Positions 32,357 to 39,890 of a stretch of 64,000 nucleotides of DNA are shown here, piece by piece; positions within the stretch are counted from its first letter, which is position 1; the number at the start of each line of letters is the position of its first letter. The DNA comes from Stieleria maiorica (lineage in GTDB: Bacteria; Planctomycetota; Planctomycetia; Pirellulales; Pirellulaceae), in the NCBI RefSeq assembly GCF_008035925.1, contig NZ_CP036264.1:8408343-8472342 (forward strand), given 5' to 3'. The position numbers and the translations under genes are program-made. Under the pieces are notes generated by a model. The model was not told where the DNA came from. It saw nothing but the letters and a program-made list of their open reading frames with translations, and ran no database searches.

Positions 32357-33667
32357 TTGAAACGGACAAGAAAACGGCTCCTGGGCGTGACGGTGTGGGC
32401 GATCGCACTGATCTCCGCGGGCGCCGCAGCGGCTCACTGGATGCGAACGGCCGATCATGACGACACGACGCGACGGACGATCGCCTCGATCTCCCGCTAT
32501 GTAATGCGGCAGCAGACGACGATCCATGCGGACGACCCGGCCGGGCGTTTGCGGCCGGGAGACCCTGTGTTTTTGGCGACTGAGACGGGACAGTATCATC
32601 AGGCCGGACGGGTCGAATCGGTTCTGCCGCCGGATCGTGGTGTCCCGACCGACACCGCTTCATCGGGCGGGCGTCGGATCGCGATCACGTGGTACGACCG
32701 AGACGCCCCCGCCGATCAATGCCAGCTGTTTCAATACCACAGCACGGGGCGGCTGAGCGAAGTGGTCGAAACGCTGTTTCCGCCGGCGAAACAGAAAGCG
32801 ATTCGCCAAGAGCTGTCTGCCGCGATGGCGCGCCACGGCGAGGATTTATCCCGGGCGTTCATCCCGTTGGTCGAAGACAGTTTGAAGCAGTCGCTGCCGG
32901 TGATCGAGGACGAGTTTCGTCTGGCAGTCGCCCGGCATCGTGACGAGCTGGACGACGCGGCGGAACGTTGGAAGGATCAATTGGTCCAAGAACGATTGAT
33001 CCCGCTGGCGCGGCGGGAGATTTTGCCGATCGTCAAAAAGCACGGTCAGCCGCCGGCCGAAGAAATCGGACGCGAGATGTGGGATCGTGCGTCACTGTTC
33101 CGTTTCGGATGGCGGGCGATCTACGACAAAACGCCGCTGCCGCGAAAGGACCTGGTGCGCGAAGAATGGCAGCGGTTTGTCGAAGAAGAAGCCGTTCCGG
33201 TGCTGGAAAAGCACATGGACGAAGTCGTCGTCGCGATCCAACGCAGCGTCCGAGATATCTCGGCCAGCCCGGCGATCCGCAGGGAACTGGCCGGCGTGGC
33301 CGAAGAGATCGCGTCGGATCCTGAGAGCCGACAATTGATTCAAACGATCTTGAAAGAAACGTTTGTGGAAAATGAACGCTTGCGCGAGGTGTGGCGCGGG
33401 GTGTGGAGCAGCCCGGAAGCCCAAGCGGCCTTTGACATCGCCGGCGAGCGGCTGGAACCGGTGATCCGCAAAATCGGCGACGAAATCTTTGGCTCCGAGC
33501 AAGACGGCATCAATCCCGATTTCGCCCGCGTGCTCCGCAGCCAGATCCTGCGGAAGGACCGTCGCTGGATCGTCGCCTGGCACACCGGTGCCAGCAACGG
33601 TACGGTCGAGGTAGCCCGAAAGCCGATGCCCTATCCGATCGTCTATCTGGCGGCCGAGCGTGATTGA
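32357..33667 (+). CDS. Membrane-anchored protein of unknown function
   Basis: 436 residues from a TTG start at 32357. This start was preferred because it supplies the positively charged MKRTRKR and hydrophobic LLGVTVWAIALISAGAAAAHW that make one N-terminal membrane anchor; the next ATG (32441) would remove it. A small beta-type domain (about 50-130: LRPGDPVFLATETGQYHQAGRVESVLPP) is followed by a long helical region rich in Arg/Glu with many isoleucines, probably amphipathic (130-390), and a short C-terminal strand region. No catalytic motif. I do not recognise a family. Single gene, divergent from the LRR gene. Confidence 0.7.
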   Translation: MKRTRKRLLGVTVWAIALISAGAAAAHWMRTADHDDTTRRTIASISRYVMRQQTTIHADDPAGRLRPGDPVFLATETGQYHQAGRVESVLPPDRGVPTDTASSGGRRIAITWYDRDAPADQCQLFQYHSTGRLSEVVETLFPPAKQKAIRQELSAAMARHGEDLSRAFIPLVEDSLKQSLPVIEDEFRLAVARHRDELDDAAERWKDQLVQERLIPLARREILPIVKKHGQPPAEEIGREMWDRASLFRFGWRAIYDKTPLPRKDLVREEWQRFVEEEAVPVLEKHMDEVVVAIQRSVRDISASPAIRRELAGVAEEIASDPESRQLIQTILKETFVENERLREVWRGVWSSPEAQAAFDIAGERLEPVIRKIGDEIFGSEQDGINPDFARVLRSQILRKDRRWIVAWHTGASNGTVEVARKPMPYPIVYLAAERD

Positions 33668-33698
33668 TCGGTTTCGTTCACGAATTGAGATTGAATCC

Positions 33699-33765
33699 GT
33701 AGCGGAAGTCGCCAAGACTTTCGGCGAATTGACGAGAAAGCGAAACTCTTGGCGAGTTCCGCTAC
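33699..33765. repeat. GTAGCGGAAGTCGCCAAGACTTTCGGCG palindromic element
   Basis: The left arm starting GTAGCGGAAGTCGCCAAG is the imperfect reverse complement of CTTGGCGAGTTCCGCTAC at its right end. Fragments occur at 22117-22144 and 58685-58709. Confidence 0.8.
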
Positions 33766-33810
33766 TCCAAAGTCAGAATCTGACGGAGCACGTGGGGCAT
33801 CCCTGATCAC

Positions 33811-35424
33811 ATGCCTTCTGAATCCACCCCATCGACGACGCCTCCGCTGGAGGACATGCCGGTCAGCCCGCTGTGCCTGAAAGACCTGTGTGTCGTTGCC
33901 GGCGATCGCTGTTTGCTGGATCAGGTCGATGCACGATTCCCCGAGGCCAAGATCACGGTGGTCGTCGGCGGCAGCGGCGCGGGCAAAAGCGTCTTGCTGC
34001 GAATCTTGGCCGGGCTGCTGCCGCGTCACGGCGAATCGATCCGCTGGTCCGGGGCGATCGGACGCAACGAAACCGGATCAGACCGTCCTCGGGTCGGGAT
34101 CGTGTTCCAGCAATTCGCGTTGTTCGACGAATTGTCGGCAACCGCGAACGTCCAATTTGCGATCGACCACCGCCCCAAGCGGCTTGCCACGGATCCCAAA
34201 AGCCAACCGGTTTCGTGGAGCGCGACCGAGTGGTTGGAGCATTTGGGGGTTCCGCTGAAAACATCCGTCGCCGATCTGAGCGGCGGCCAAAAACAACGTC
34301 TTGCGATCGCGCGGACGTTGGCCGCGTCGCCCGATGTCGTGCTGTATGACGAACCGACCAGCGGGCTGGATTCGGCCAGCGGTCGATTGGTCGCCGAGCT
34401 GATTCGGGAAACACAGTCGACGTATCACCGGACCAGCATCGTCGTGACGCACGATTACGAGACCTTGCTGCCGATCGCGGACAAGGTCTTGTTGCTGGAC
34501 CCTCAGAAACGAGACCTGGTGGAAATCCCACGCGAGCAGTGGGGAGAAATCGCCGATCGGATGGTCCCGGTTTCCAGTTTGGAAGACGAGGCGGGGGCCG
34601 GTCAGGCGAAACCCGCGTCGATGATCGGACGGATGCTCAATCCGTTGTTCGAGACGACCGGGGGAGCGGTTTCGGCGGCGTTCTGGTTGCCGCTGGACTT
34701 GTTGCCGATCGTCCCCCGCGTCCGTTGGGCGTTTCGATTCACGCTGCACTACTTGCGGTTGGTTGCCGGGCCATCGGCATGGGTTTATTTGATCATCGCC
34801 GGGCTGATCGTCGGATTCACTTCGACGTACTTCACGTTTCGGTTCTTGCCCTTTCGCTTGTACACCCAGCCGCTGTTGATCGACGAGTTGTTGGCATCGA
34901 TCGGATTTGCACTCTACCGGGTGTTGGTGCCGATCTTGGCGACGATCCTGGTCGCGGCCCGCTGCGGCGCGGCGGTTTCGGCGGACGTCGGTGTCAAGCA
35001 ATACGGCGGTCAAGTCGATGCGATGCGAACGCTGGGGGTTGCGCCGCGGGCGTACCTGTTGTTGCCGATCGTGATTGCGTTTGTGGTTGGTACACCGCTG
35101 TTGGAATCGCTGGCGTTCTACGCGGCGCGGTTCATCAGCATGGTCGCGTTCTCGGCCTCGTTTCCCGACGTCGGTCCGCATTTCTGGGACCAGCACTTCG
35201 GCCGCAACCTTGCGGGCGAGTCGCCTTGGCTGCACCACGGATGGAAGTGGGTGTTGCTGAAGAATGTCGTTTGTGGCTTGGGGACGGCGACGATCGCGTA
35301 TTACCAGGGACTGGCACCCAAGCGATCGGCCAGTGACGTCAGCCGATCAATCACGTCGACCGTGCTGTGGACGACGCTGTTCGTCTTGACCGTGCACTTC
35401 GCCGTCGCGTTGATGGAGTTTTAG
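33811..35424 (+). CDS. ABC transporter, fused ATPase (MlaF-like) and permease (MlaE-like)
   Basis: 537 residues in one chain. Residues ~20-250 are an ABC ATPase: Walker A GGSGAGKS, Q-loop VFQQFALFDEL, signature LSGGQKQR, Walker B VVLYDEPTSGLD, switch His in VVTHDYE. Residues ~290-537 are an MlaE-family permease with about five helices (WVYLIIAGLIVGFTSTYF, LYRVLVPILATILVAARCGAAV) and the conserved cytosolic QVDAMRTLGVAPRAYLLLP, where MlaE has EID(A/S)L..LG.... In most bacteria MlaF and MlaE are separate; here they are fused. The family moves phospholipids or other lipids between membranes. No MlaD/MCE gene lies adjacent, so partner proteins must be elsewhere. Confidence 0.88.
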   Translation: MPSESTPSTTPPLEDMPVSPLCLKDLCVVAGDRCLLDQVDARFPEAKITVVVGGSGAGKSVLLRILAGLLPRHGESIRWSGAIGRNETGSDRPRVGIVFQQFALFDELSATANVQFAIDHRPKRLATDPKSQPVSWSATEWLEHLGVPLKTSVADLSGGQKQRLAIARTLAASPDVVLYDEPTSGLDSASGRLVAELIRETQSTYHRTSIVVTHDYETLLPIADKVLLLDPQKRDLVEIPREQWGEIADRMVPVSSLEDEAGAGQAKPASMIGRMLNPLFETTGGAVSAAFWLPLDLLPIVPRVRWAFRFTLHYLRLVAGPSAWVYLIIAGLIVGFTSTYFTFRFLPFRLYTQPLLIDELLASIGFALYRVLVPILATILVAARCGAAVSADVGVKQYGGQVDAMRTLGVAPRAYLLLPIVIAFVVGTPLLESLAFYAARFISMVAFSASFPDVGPHFWDQHFGRNLAGESPWLHHGWKWVLLKNVVCGLGTATIAYYQGLAPKRSASDVSRSITSTVLWTTLFVLTVHFAVALMEF

Positions 35425-35463
35425 ATCTCGCTGTACGACGGCCCTTCCGGGCAATGCCCCACC

Positions 35464-35878
35464 TCGTTTCCGGGCTCCACCTGGGAACGGGGCTTTCAAG
35501 AGGCTCCGCCTCGCGTTGCCCGGCGGTGTGTGGCTGGAGCCACAGCTGCAGCGCGTTCCAAGGCGGAGCCTCGGAACGAGGTCAACGAGGCAAAGTGAAT
35601 CTCCGTTCTCGTTCCCGGGCTCCGCCTGGGAACGGGGCTTTCAAGAGGCTCCGCCTCGCGTTACCCGGCGGTGTGTGGCTGGAGCCACAGCTGCAGCGCG
35701 TTCCAAGGCGGAGCCTCGGAACGAGGTATTTCCGTTCTCGTTCCCGGGCTCCGCCTGGGAACGGGGCTTTCAAGAGGCTCCGCCTCGCGTTACCCGGCGG
35801 CGTGTGGCTGGAGCCACACCTGCAGCGCGTTCCAAGGCGGAGCCTTGGAACGAGGTCAACGAGGCAAAGTGAATCTCC
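35464..35878. repeat. Three direct copies of a 129-145-bp palindromic element
   Basis: Copies begin near 35466, 35611 and 35740 (GTTCCCGGGCTCCGCC TGGGAACGGGG...). Each runs through AGAGGCTCCGCCTCGCG, GTGTGTGGCTGGAGCCACA and GTTCCAAGGCGGAGCCT to CGGAACGAGG; each segment is itself palindromic. Copies 1 and 3 are followed by the same TCAACGAGGCAAAGTGAATCTC. A diverged relative lies at 60537-60600. Confidence 0.88.
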
Positions 35879-35906
35879 ATCCCACGCGGCCGATCACTCA
35901 GGTTAA

Positions 35907-35969
35907 ACTCCCCACTCCCCACTCCCCACTCCCCACTCCCCACTCCCCACTCCCCACTCCCCACTCCCC
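35907..35969. repeat. Heptamer microsatellite (ACTCCCC)x9
   Basis: Nine perfect copies of ACTCCCC. The run ends 17 bp before the sulfatase start codon, in the place of the ribosome-binding and upstream region, so slippage could change promoter spacing or translation. Confidence 0.93.
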
Positions 35970-35986
35970 ACCGAGACCTGCTCGAG

Positions 35987-37795
35987 ATGCTTCTTCGACG
36001 CTTTCCATCACCACTCCTCCTCGGATTCGCTCTCTCGCTGCTTGCCGGCGGCACCGGATGGGCTGCCGATCGGCCGAACGTGATCGTCGTCTTGGCCGAC
36101 GACCAGGGCTGGGGCGACTTGAGCCTGCACGGCAACCCGAACTTGTCGACCCCGAACATCGATTCGATGGCCCGCGACGGGGCTCACGTGGAGAACTTTT
36201 ATGTGTGCGCCGTGTGCTCGCCGACCCGGGCGGAGTTTCTGACCGGCCGGTACCACACGCGGATGGGGGTCTACAGCACGTCGGCCGGCGGAGAGCGTTT
36301 TGACGCCGGCGAACAGACGATTGCCGAAGTGTTTCGCGATGCCGGTTACGCGACGGCGGCCTACGGGAAATGGCACAGTGGGATGCAGTGGCCGTACCAT
36401 CCCAACGCCCGCGGCTTCGACGACTACTACGGCTTTTGCAGCGGGCACTGGGGCAACTACTTCGACCCGATGCTGGAGCACAACGGCCGGATCGTCAAAG
36501 GCAAAGGGTTCATCGTCGACGATTTGACCGATCACGCGATGGACTTCGTCAGCCGATCGGGTGACCAGCCGTTCTTTGTCTATCTGGCGCTCAACACACC
36601 GCACTCGCCGATGCAAGTCCCGCAAGAGTATTGGGACCGATTCGCCGAAAAGCCGATGGTCCCCGATCCGGAACCGGAAAACAGCAAACGACAAGACGTG
36701 CCACACACACGCGCGGCGATGGCGATGTGCGAGAACATCGATGACAACGTCGGTCGCTTGCTGGCCCACCTCAAAGCGACCGGCAAGGACCAGAACACTG
36801 TTGTGGTCTACTTCAGCGACAACGGCCCCAACGGCGCGCGATTCAACGGCGGGCTTCGCGGCCGCAAGGGGTCGACGTATGAAGGTGGTCTACGGTCACC
36901 GTGCCTGATTCGCTACCCGGACAAGATCAAACCCGGCACGGTCGTCGGATCGATCAGCGGGGCGATCGATCTGCTGCCCACGCTGGCCGATTTCGCGGGG
37001 ATTGACTGGAAATCGAAGCAGCGGTCCGGAAAACCGCTCGACGGTCTCTCCATCGCCGGCGAGTTGGCCGGTGGCGGACCGGATGCCGGCCAGCAGGACC
37101 GCGTGATCTTCAGCCGCTGGCGCAAAGGCGTCTCGGCCCGCACACAACAATACCGGATGCACGACAACGGCCAGTTGTATGACATTCAGTCCGATCGCCG
37201 CGAGAAGTCCGACCTTGCGAATGAGCGACCCGAAGTCGCCCAGCGGTTGGGGCAGGCAATCAACGACTGGAAGCAAAGTTATTCCGGCACCCTGGGCGAA
37301 CAGCCTCGTCCGTTCCCGCTGGGGCATCCGGAGGCCGAGTGGACGCAATTGCCCGCCCGTGACGCCACCTTTACCGGTGCGATCAAACGAAGCAATCGGT
37401 TCCCCAACTGCACGTACCTTTTGAATTGGAAGGATACCGAAAGCGAAATCCGCTGGGACGTCGATGTGCTCGGCAGCGGACGCTACGAAGTGCAACTGTA
37501 TTACGTGTGCCCGCAGGATGATGTGGGGGCAACGATCCAGTTGTCGCTCGGTGACGCCATTTTGACGACGAAGATCACCACGGCGGTGGAAAGTCCGCTG
37601 GTCGGTGCCGAGCAGGACCGGGTGGAGCGGCAGGAAGGCTACGTGCGCTGGTGGCAGCCGATGACGCTGGGCACGATCGAATTGAGTCCCGGCAGAAAAA
37701 CGCTGCGTTTAAAAGCGACCGAGGTGCCCGGTTCCCAAGTCGCCGAGATGCGGTTGTTGATGTTCCGAAAGCTGATTCACGATGCTGCGGAATGA
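35987..37795 (+). CDS. Secreted arylsulfatase-type sulfatase
   Basis: 602 residues. Signal peptide LLLGFALSLLAGGTGWAA, so exported. Alkaline-phosphatase-fold sulfatase: metal-binding PNVIVVLADDQGWGD at the N-terminus, the formylglycine site CSPTRAEFLTGR (Cys in C-x-P-x-R, modified by FGE), AAYGKWHSG, LNTPHSPMQVP and FSDNGPNG (second metal Asp-Asn). After about residue 430 there is an extra beta-rich C-terminal domain (DATFTGAIKRSNRFPN to KTLRLKATEVPGSQ) that looks carbohydrate-binding-like. Such enzymes desulfate algal polysaccharides and are numerous in marine planctomycetes. Directly preceded by the ACTCCCC microsatellite. Confidence 0.92.
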   Translation: MLLRRFPSPLLLGFALSLLAGGTGWAADRPNVIVVLADDQGWGDLSLHGNPNLSTPNIDSMARDGAHVENFYVCAVCSPTRAEFLTGRYHTRMGVYSTSAGGERFDAGEQTIAEVFRDAGYATAAYGKWHSGMQWPYHPNARGFDDYYGFCSGHWGNYFDPMLEHNGRIVKGKGFIVDDLTDHAMDFVSRSGDQPFFVYLALNTPHSPMQVPQEYWDRFAEKPMVPDPEPENSKRQDVPHTRAAMAMCENIDDNVGRLLAHLKATGKDQNTVVVYFSDNGPNGARFNGGLRGRKGSTYEGGLRSPCLIRYPDKIKPGTVVGSISGAIDLLPTLADFAGIDWKSKQRSGKPLDGLSIAGELAGGGPDAGQQDRVIFSRWRKGVSARTQQYRMHDNGQLYDIQSDRREKSDLANERPEVAQRLGQAINDWKQSYSGTLGEQPRPFPLGHPEAEWTQLPARDATFTGAIKRSNRFPNCTYLLNWKDTESEIRWDVDVLGSGRYEVQLYYVCPQDDVGATIQLSLGDAILTTKITTAVESPLVGAEQDRVERQEGYVRWWQPMTLGTIELSPGRKTLRLKATEVPGSQVAEMRLLMFRKLIHDAAE

Positions 37796-37834
37796 ATTCC
37801 GCAGCACTTGCCCAAAGGGCATCCACATCCATAG

Positions 37835-37879
37835 CCTGGGGTCAGGGAGCGAGCGCAGCGAAGTGACCGCCACCCCAGG
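37835..37879. repeat. CCTGGGGT..ACCCCAGG palindromic element
   Basis: CCTGGGGT (37835-37842) pairs with ACCCCAGG (37872-37879) around an inner GCGAGCGCAGCG segment. It sits between the sulfatase and folK genes. Confidence 0.6.
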
Positions 37880-37963
37880 AAAGCTGAACCCATCAGCAAT
37901 ACAATCGATATCCCACGGGGGTGAATATCGCTGATTTGCGGCGAACGGGTTACAATCCCGGGC

Positions 37964-38944
37964 ATGAACCAGCCCGGTCACCCCCAGTCGCTTCCCCTGC
38001 CCGGCACACGGGCCGCCAAACACCGGCCGGTTTCCCAGTGCGTGATCAGTTTTGGCAGCAACCTCGGGGACCGACGTGAATTGATCGCGTCGGCGGCGAA
38101 ACAGATCGCTTCATCCGATCTGATTCTGGAAGGCGATGCACTGAAAACCAGTCGGCTGTTTGAAACGCCGCCGATCGGAGGCCCAGGGGGCCAGGAACCC
38201 TTTCTCAACGCGATCGGCGTGTTCCAAACCGAGGCCCCGGCGCGGGCCGTGTTGTCGATGCTGCAACAGCTTGAGCACGAACTCGGCCGTCAGCGACGGC
38301 GACGCTGGGATGCGCGATCGATCGACTTGGACGTCGTTTTGCATGGCAACTTGGTCGGCGGGAACACCGGCTTGGTCGTCCCGCATCCGCGTTACACCGC
38401 GCGGCAATTTGTGTTGCAACCGGCCTGTGATGTCGCGGCACATTTTCGCGATCCGCGATTCGGCTGGACGCTGCAAGAGATCTCCGACCATTTATCGGCC
38501 GGCGCGGCTTCGCTGGCGCTGGTGACCGGTCGTCAAGAAACACGGGACGTGCTGTGCCGCCGGTTGGCGGGCGAGCACGGTGTTTTTATTCGGACCGAGG
38601 AGTCAGCGATTGAAGAGGGCGCCGACGCGTGCGGCGGGCAGCGTTGGGTCTCCAGCTTTCTGCCAAAGTTGCCCAATCGGGTTAAGCCACGTGATCGCGA
38701 AGGCCGACCCATCTTGTCTGGAGTGGTGTCGGACGGCTTGCCCCGGTTGCTGGTTCGGATTCAAAAGACGAGCAGCGAAAATGGATGGCCGGCGCCTCAT
38801 CAGATGTGGCCTGGTGGTTGGCGCTGGCCGGAGTACCGGCTGGAGATAGACGATTTGGATTGGGCGGTTTCGGAGCTTGCTTCGGCGCTCGATTCGATGC
38901 GTTGTTCGGCTCATCCGGTGACCGAGGACGGTGGTTGGTGGTGA
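37964..38944 (+). CDS. folK: HPPK (FolK) with an extra C-terminal domain
   Basis: 326 residues, about twice the usual FolK length. Residues ~25-180 are a full 6-hydroxymethyl-dihydropterin pyrophosphokinase: ISFGSNLGDRRE, FETPPIGGPGGQEPFLNAIG, the signature RWDARSIDLDVVLHG and VVPHPRYTARQFVLQPACDVA. It uses ATP to activate the pterin for folate synthesis. Residues ~185-326 form a second domain (LALVTGRQETRDVLCRRLAGEHG, RWVSSFLPKLPNRV, PRLLVRIQKT, YRLEIDDLDWAVSELASALDS) that I cannot place; it does not look like FolP or FolB. No other folate gene adjoins. The ATG at 37964 is well placed after a GGGC-rich leader. Confidence 0.88.
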   Translation: MNQPGHPQSLPLPGTRAAKHRPVSQCVISFGSNLGDRRELIASAAKQIASSDLILEGDALKTSRLFETPPIGGPGGQEPFLNAIGVFQTEAPARAVLSMLQQLEHELGRQRRRRWDARSIDLDVVLHGNLVGGNTGLVVPHPRYTARQFVLQPACDVAAHFRDPRFGWTLQEISDHLSAGAASLALVTGRQETRDVLCRRLAGEHGVFIRTEESAIEEGADACGGQRWVSSFLPKLPNRVKPRDREGRPILSGVVSDGLPRLLVRIQKTSSENGWPAPHQMWPGGWRWPEYRLEIDDLDWAVSELASALDSMRCSAHPVTEDGGWW

Positions 38945-39124
38945 AATCGGCGGCTTGAACCGTCGGTGCGACGATCCGCCCCACACCACTGAAGAAAAAT
39001 TCGCGACACAATGTCGCTCGCTTGTCGGCTGCCCTTGCCAATTTGCTAGTGCCCGACCGATACTTCCGCTCCGAACTGTCTTCCGTTCTTTTCTGCTTCA
39101 ACGCGTCCGGATTTGACCCGGCCG

Positions 39125-39820
39125 ATGATCATGCAACGTTTTTTGTTTCCACGCTGGTCCAACCCCTTCTTGCTGGTTCTCGGTGCCGCCTTGGGCGGCG
39201 GTGGCTTGTTTGCTGCCGCTGTTGGGGGTTTGGTGACCGACCCGGTGACCTTGAACATTGGCTACGAGCCGGAGCAACCGGTGCCGTTCAGCCATGCGAT
39301 TCACGCCGGCCAGCTGAAATTGGATTGCCGTTACTGTCACAACACCGTCTTTGACGCCGCTCACGCTGCGGTTCCGCCGACGGCGACCTGTGTGAACTGT
39401 CACAGCCCGGCCAACGACCAGGGGCAAACCGCGTTGGCGGCCGTGCATGCCGACAGCGTGAAGCTGAAACCGATTCACGAAAGCTGGAAGACCGGCAAGA
39501 GCATGCAATGGAAACGCGTGCACAACTTGCCCGAATACGTTTACTTCAATCACGCCGCTCACGTGAATTCCGGCGTCAGTTGTGTCAGCTGCCACGGGCG
39601 GATCGACCAGATGGAAGTCGTGTACCAGCACGAGCAGCTTTCCATGGCGTGGTGCATCGAGTGCCACGAAAACCCCAACGATCACCTGCGGCCGAAAGAG
39701 TTTGTCACCAAGCTGGACTGGGAGCCGCCGGCGGACTGGGACCAAGACGCGTTTGCCGAAAAACAGCGTGCCGAGCAAAACATCCATCCCCAGCGCCACT
39801 GTGCCGTCTGTCACCGATAG
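39125..39820 (+). CDS. actA: Alternative complex III subunit ActA, pentaheme cytochrome c
   Basis: 231 residues from the ATG at 39125 (a second ATG at 39131; the TTG at 39113 is less likely). One N-terminal membrane helix (NPFLLVLGAALGGGGLFAAAVGG) and five CXXCH motifs: CRYCH (from residue 68), CVNCH, CVSCH, CIECH and CAVCH at the very end. This is the ActA layout: a membrane-anchored periplasmic multiheme subunit that passes electrons from the Fe-S subunit towards the mono-heme subunit and oxidase. First gene of the ACIII-caa3 cluster, 70 bp before actB. Confidence 0.92.
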   Translation: MIMQRFLFPRWSNPFLLVLGAALGGGGLFAAAVGGLVTDPVTLNIGYEPEQPVPFSHAIHAGQLKLDCRYCHNTVFDAAHAAVPPTATCVNCHSPANDQGQTALAAVHADSVKLKPIHESWKTGKSMQWKRVHNLPEYVYFNHAAHVNSGVSCVSCHGRIDQMEVVYQHEQLSMAWCIECHENPNDHLRPKEFVTKLDWEPPADWDQDAFAEKQRAEQNIHPQRHCAVCHR

Positions 39821-39890
39821 TCCCGTCCTTCTGTCCGCTTGACCGCCCTGGCCAGTAAACACCGTTTACGACCGATCCATTCGAACCAAT

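Larger units (their letters stand above)
35425..35986. other. Repeat-packed intergenic region upstream of the sulfatase (562 bp)
   Basis: Contains, in order, one arm of the TGTACGACGGCCC element (35432-35452), three long tandem repeats (35464-35878) and a heptamer microsatellite (35907-35969) that ends 17 bp before the sulfatase ATG. Open frames across the repeats are periodic artefacts. Any sulfatase promoter must lie inside or across the repeats. Confidence 0.75.

Noticed and set aside
35516-35872. 118-codon periodic open frame
   Set aside because: The frame is created by the 129-bp tandem repeats.
35907-35969. CRISPR or iteron origin
   Set aside because: Seven-base units without spacer are a microsatellite; no replication initiator gene or DnaA boxes nearby.
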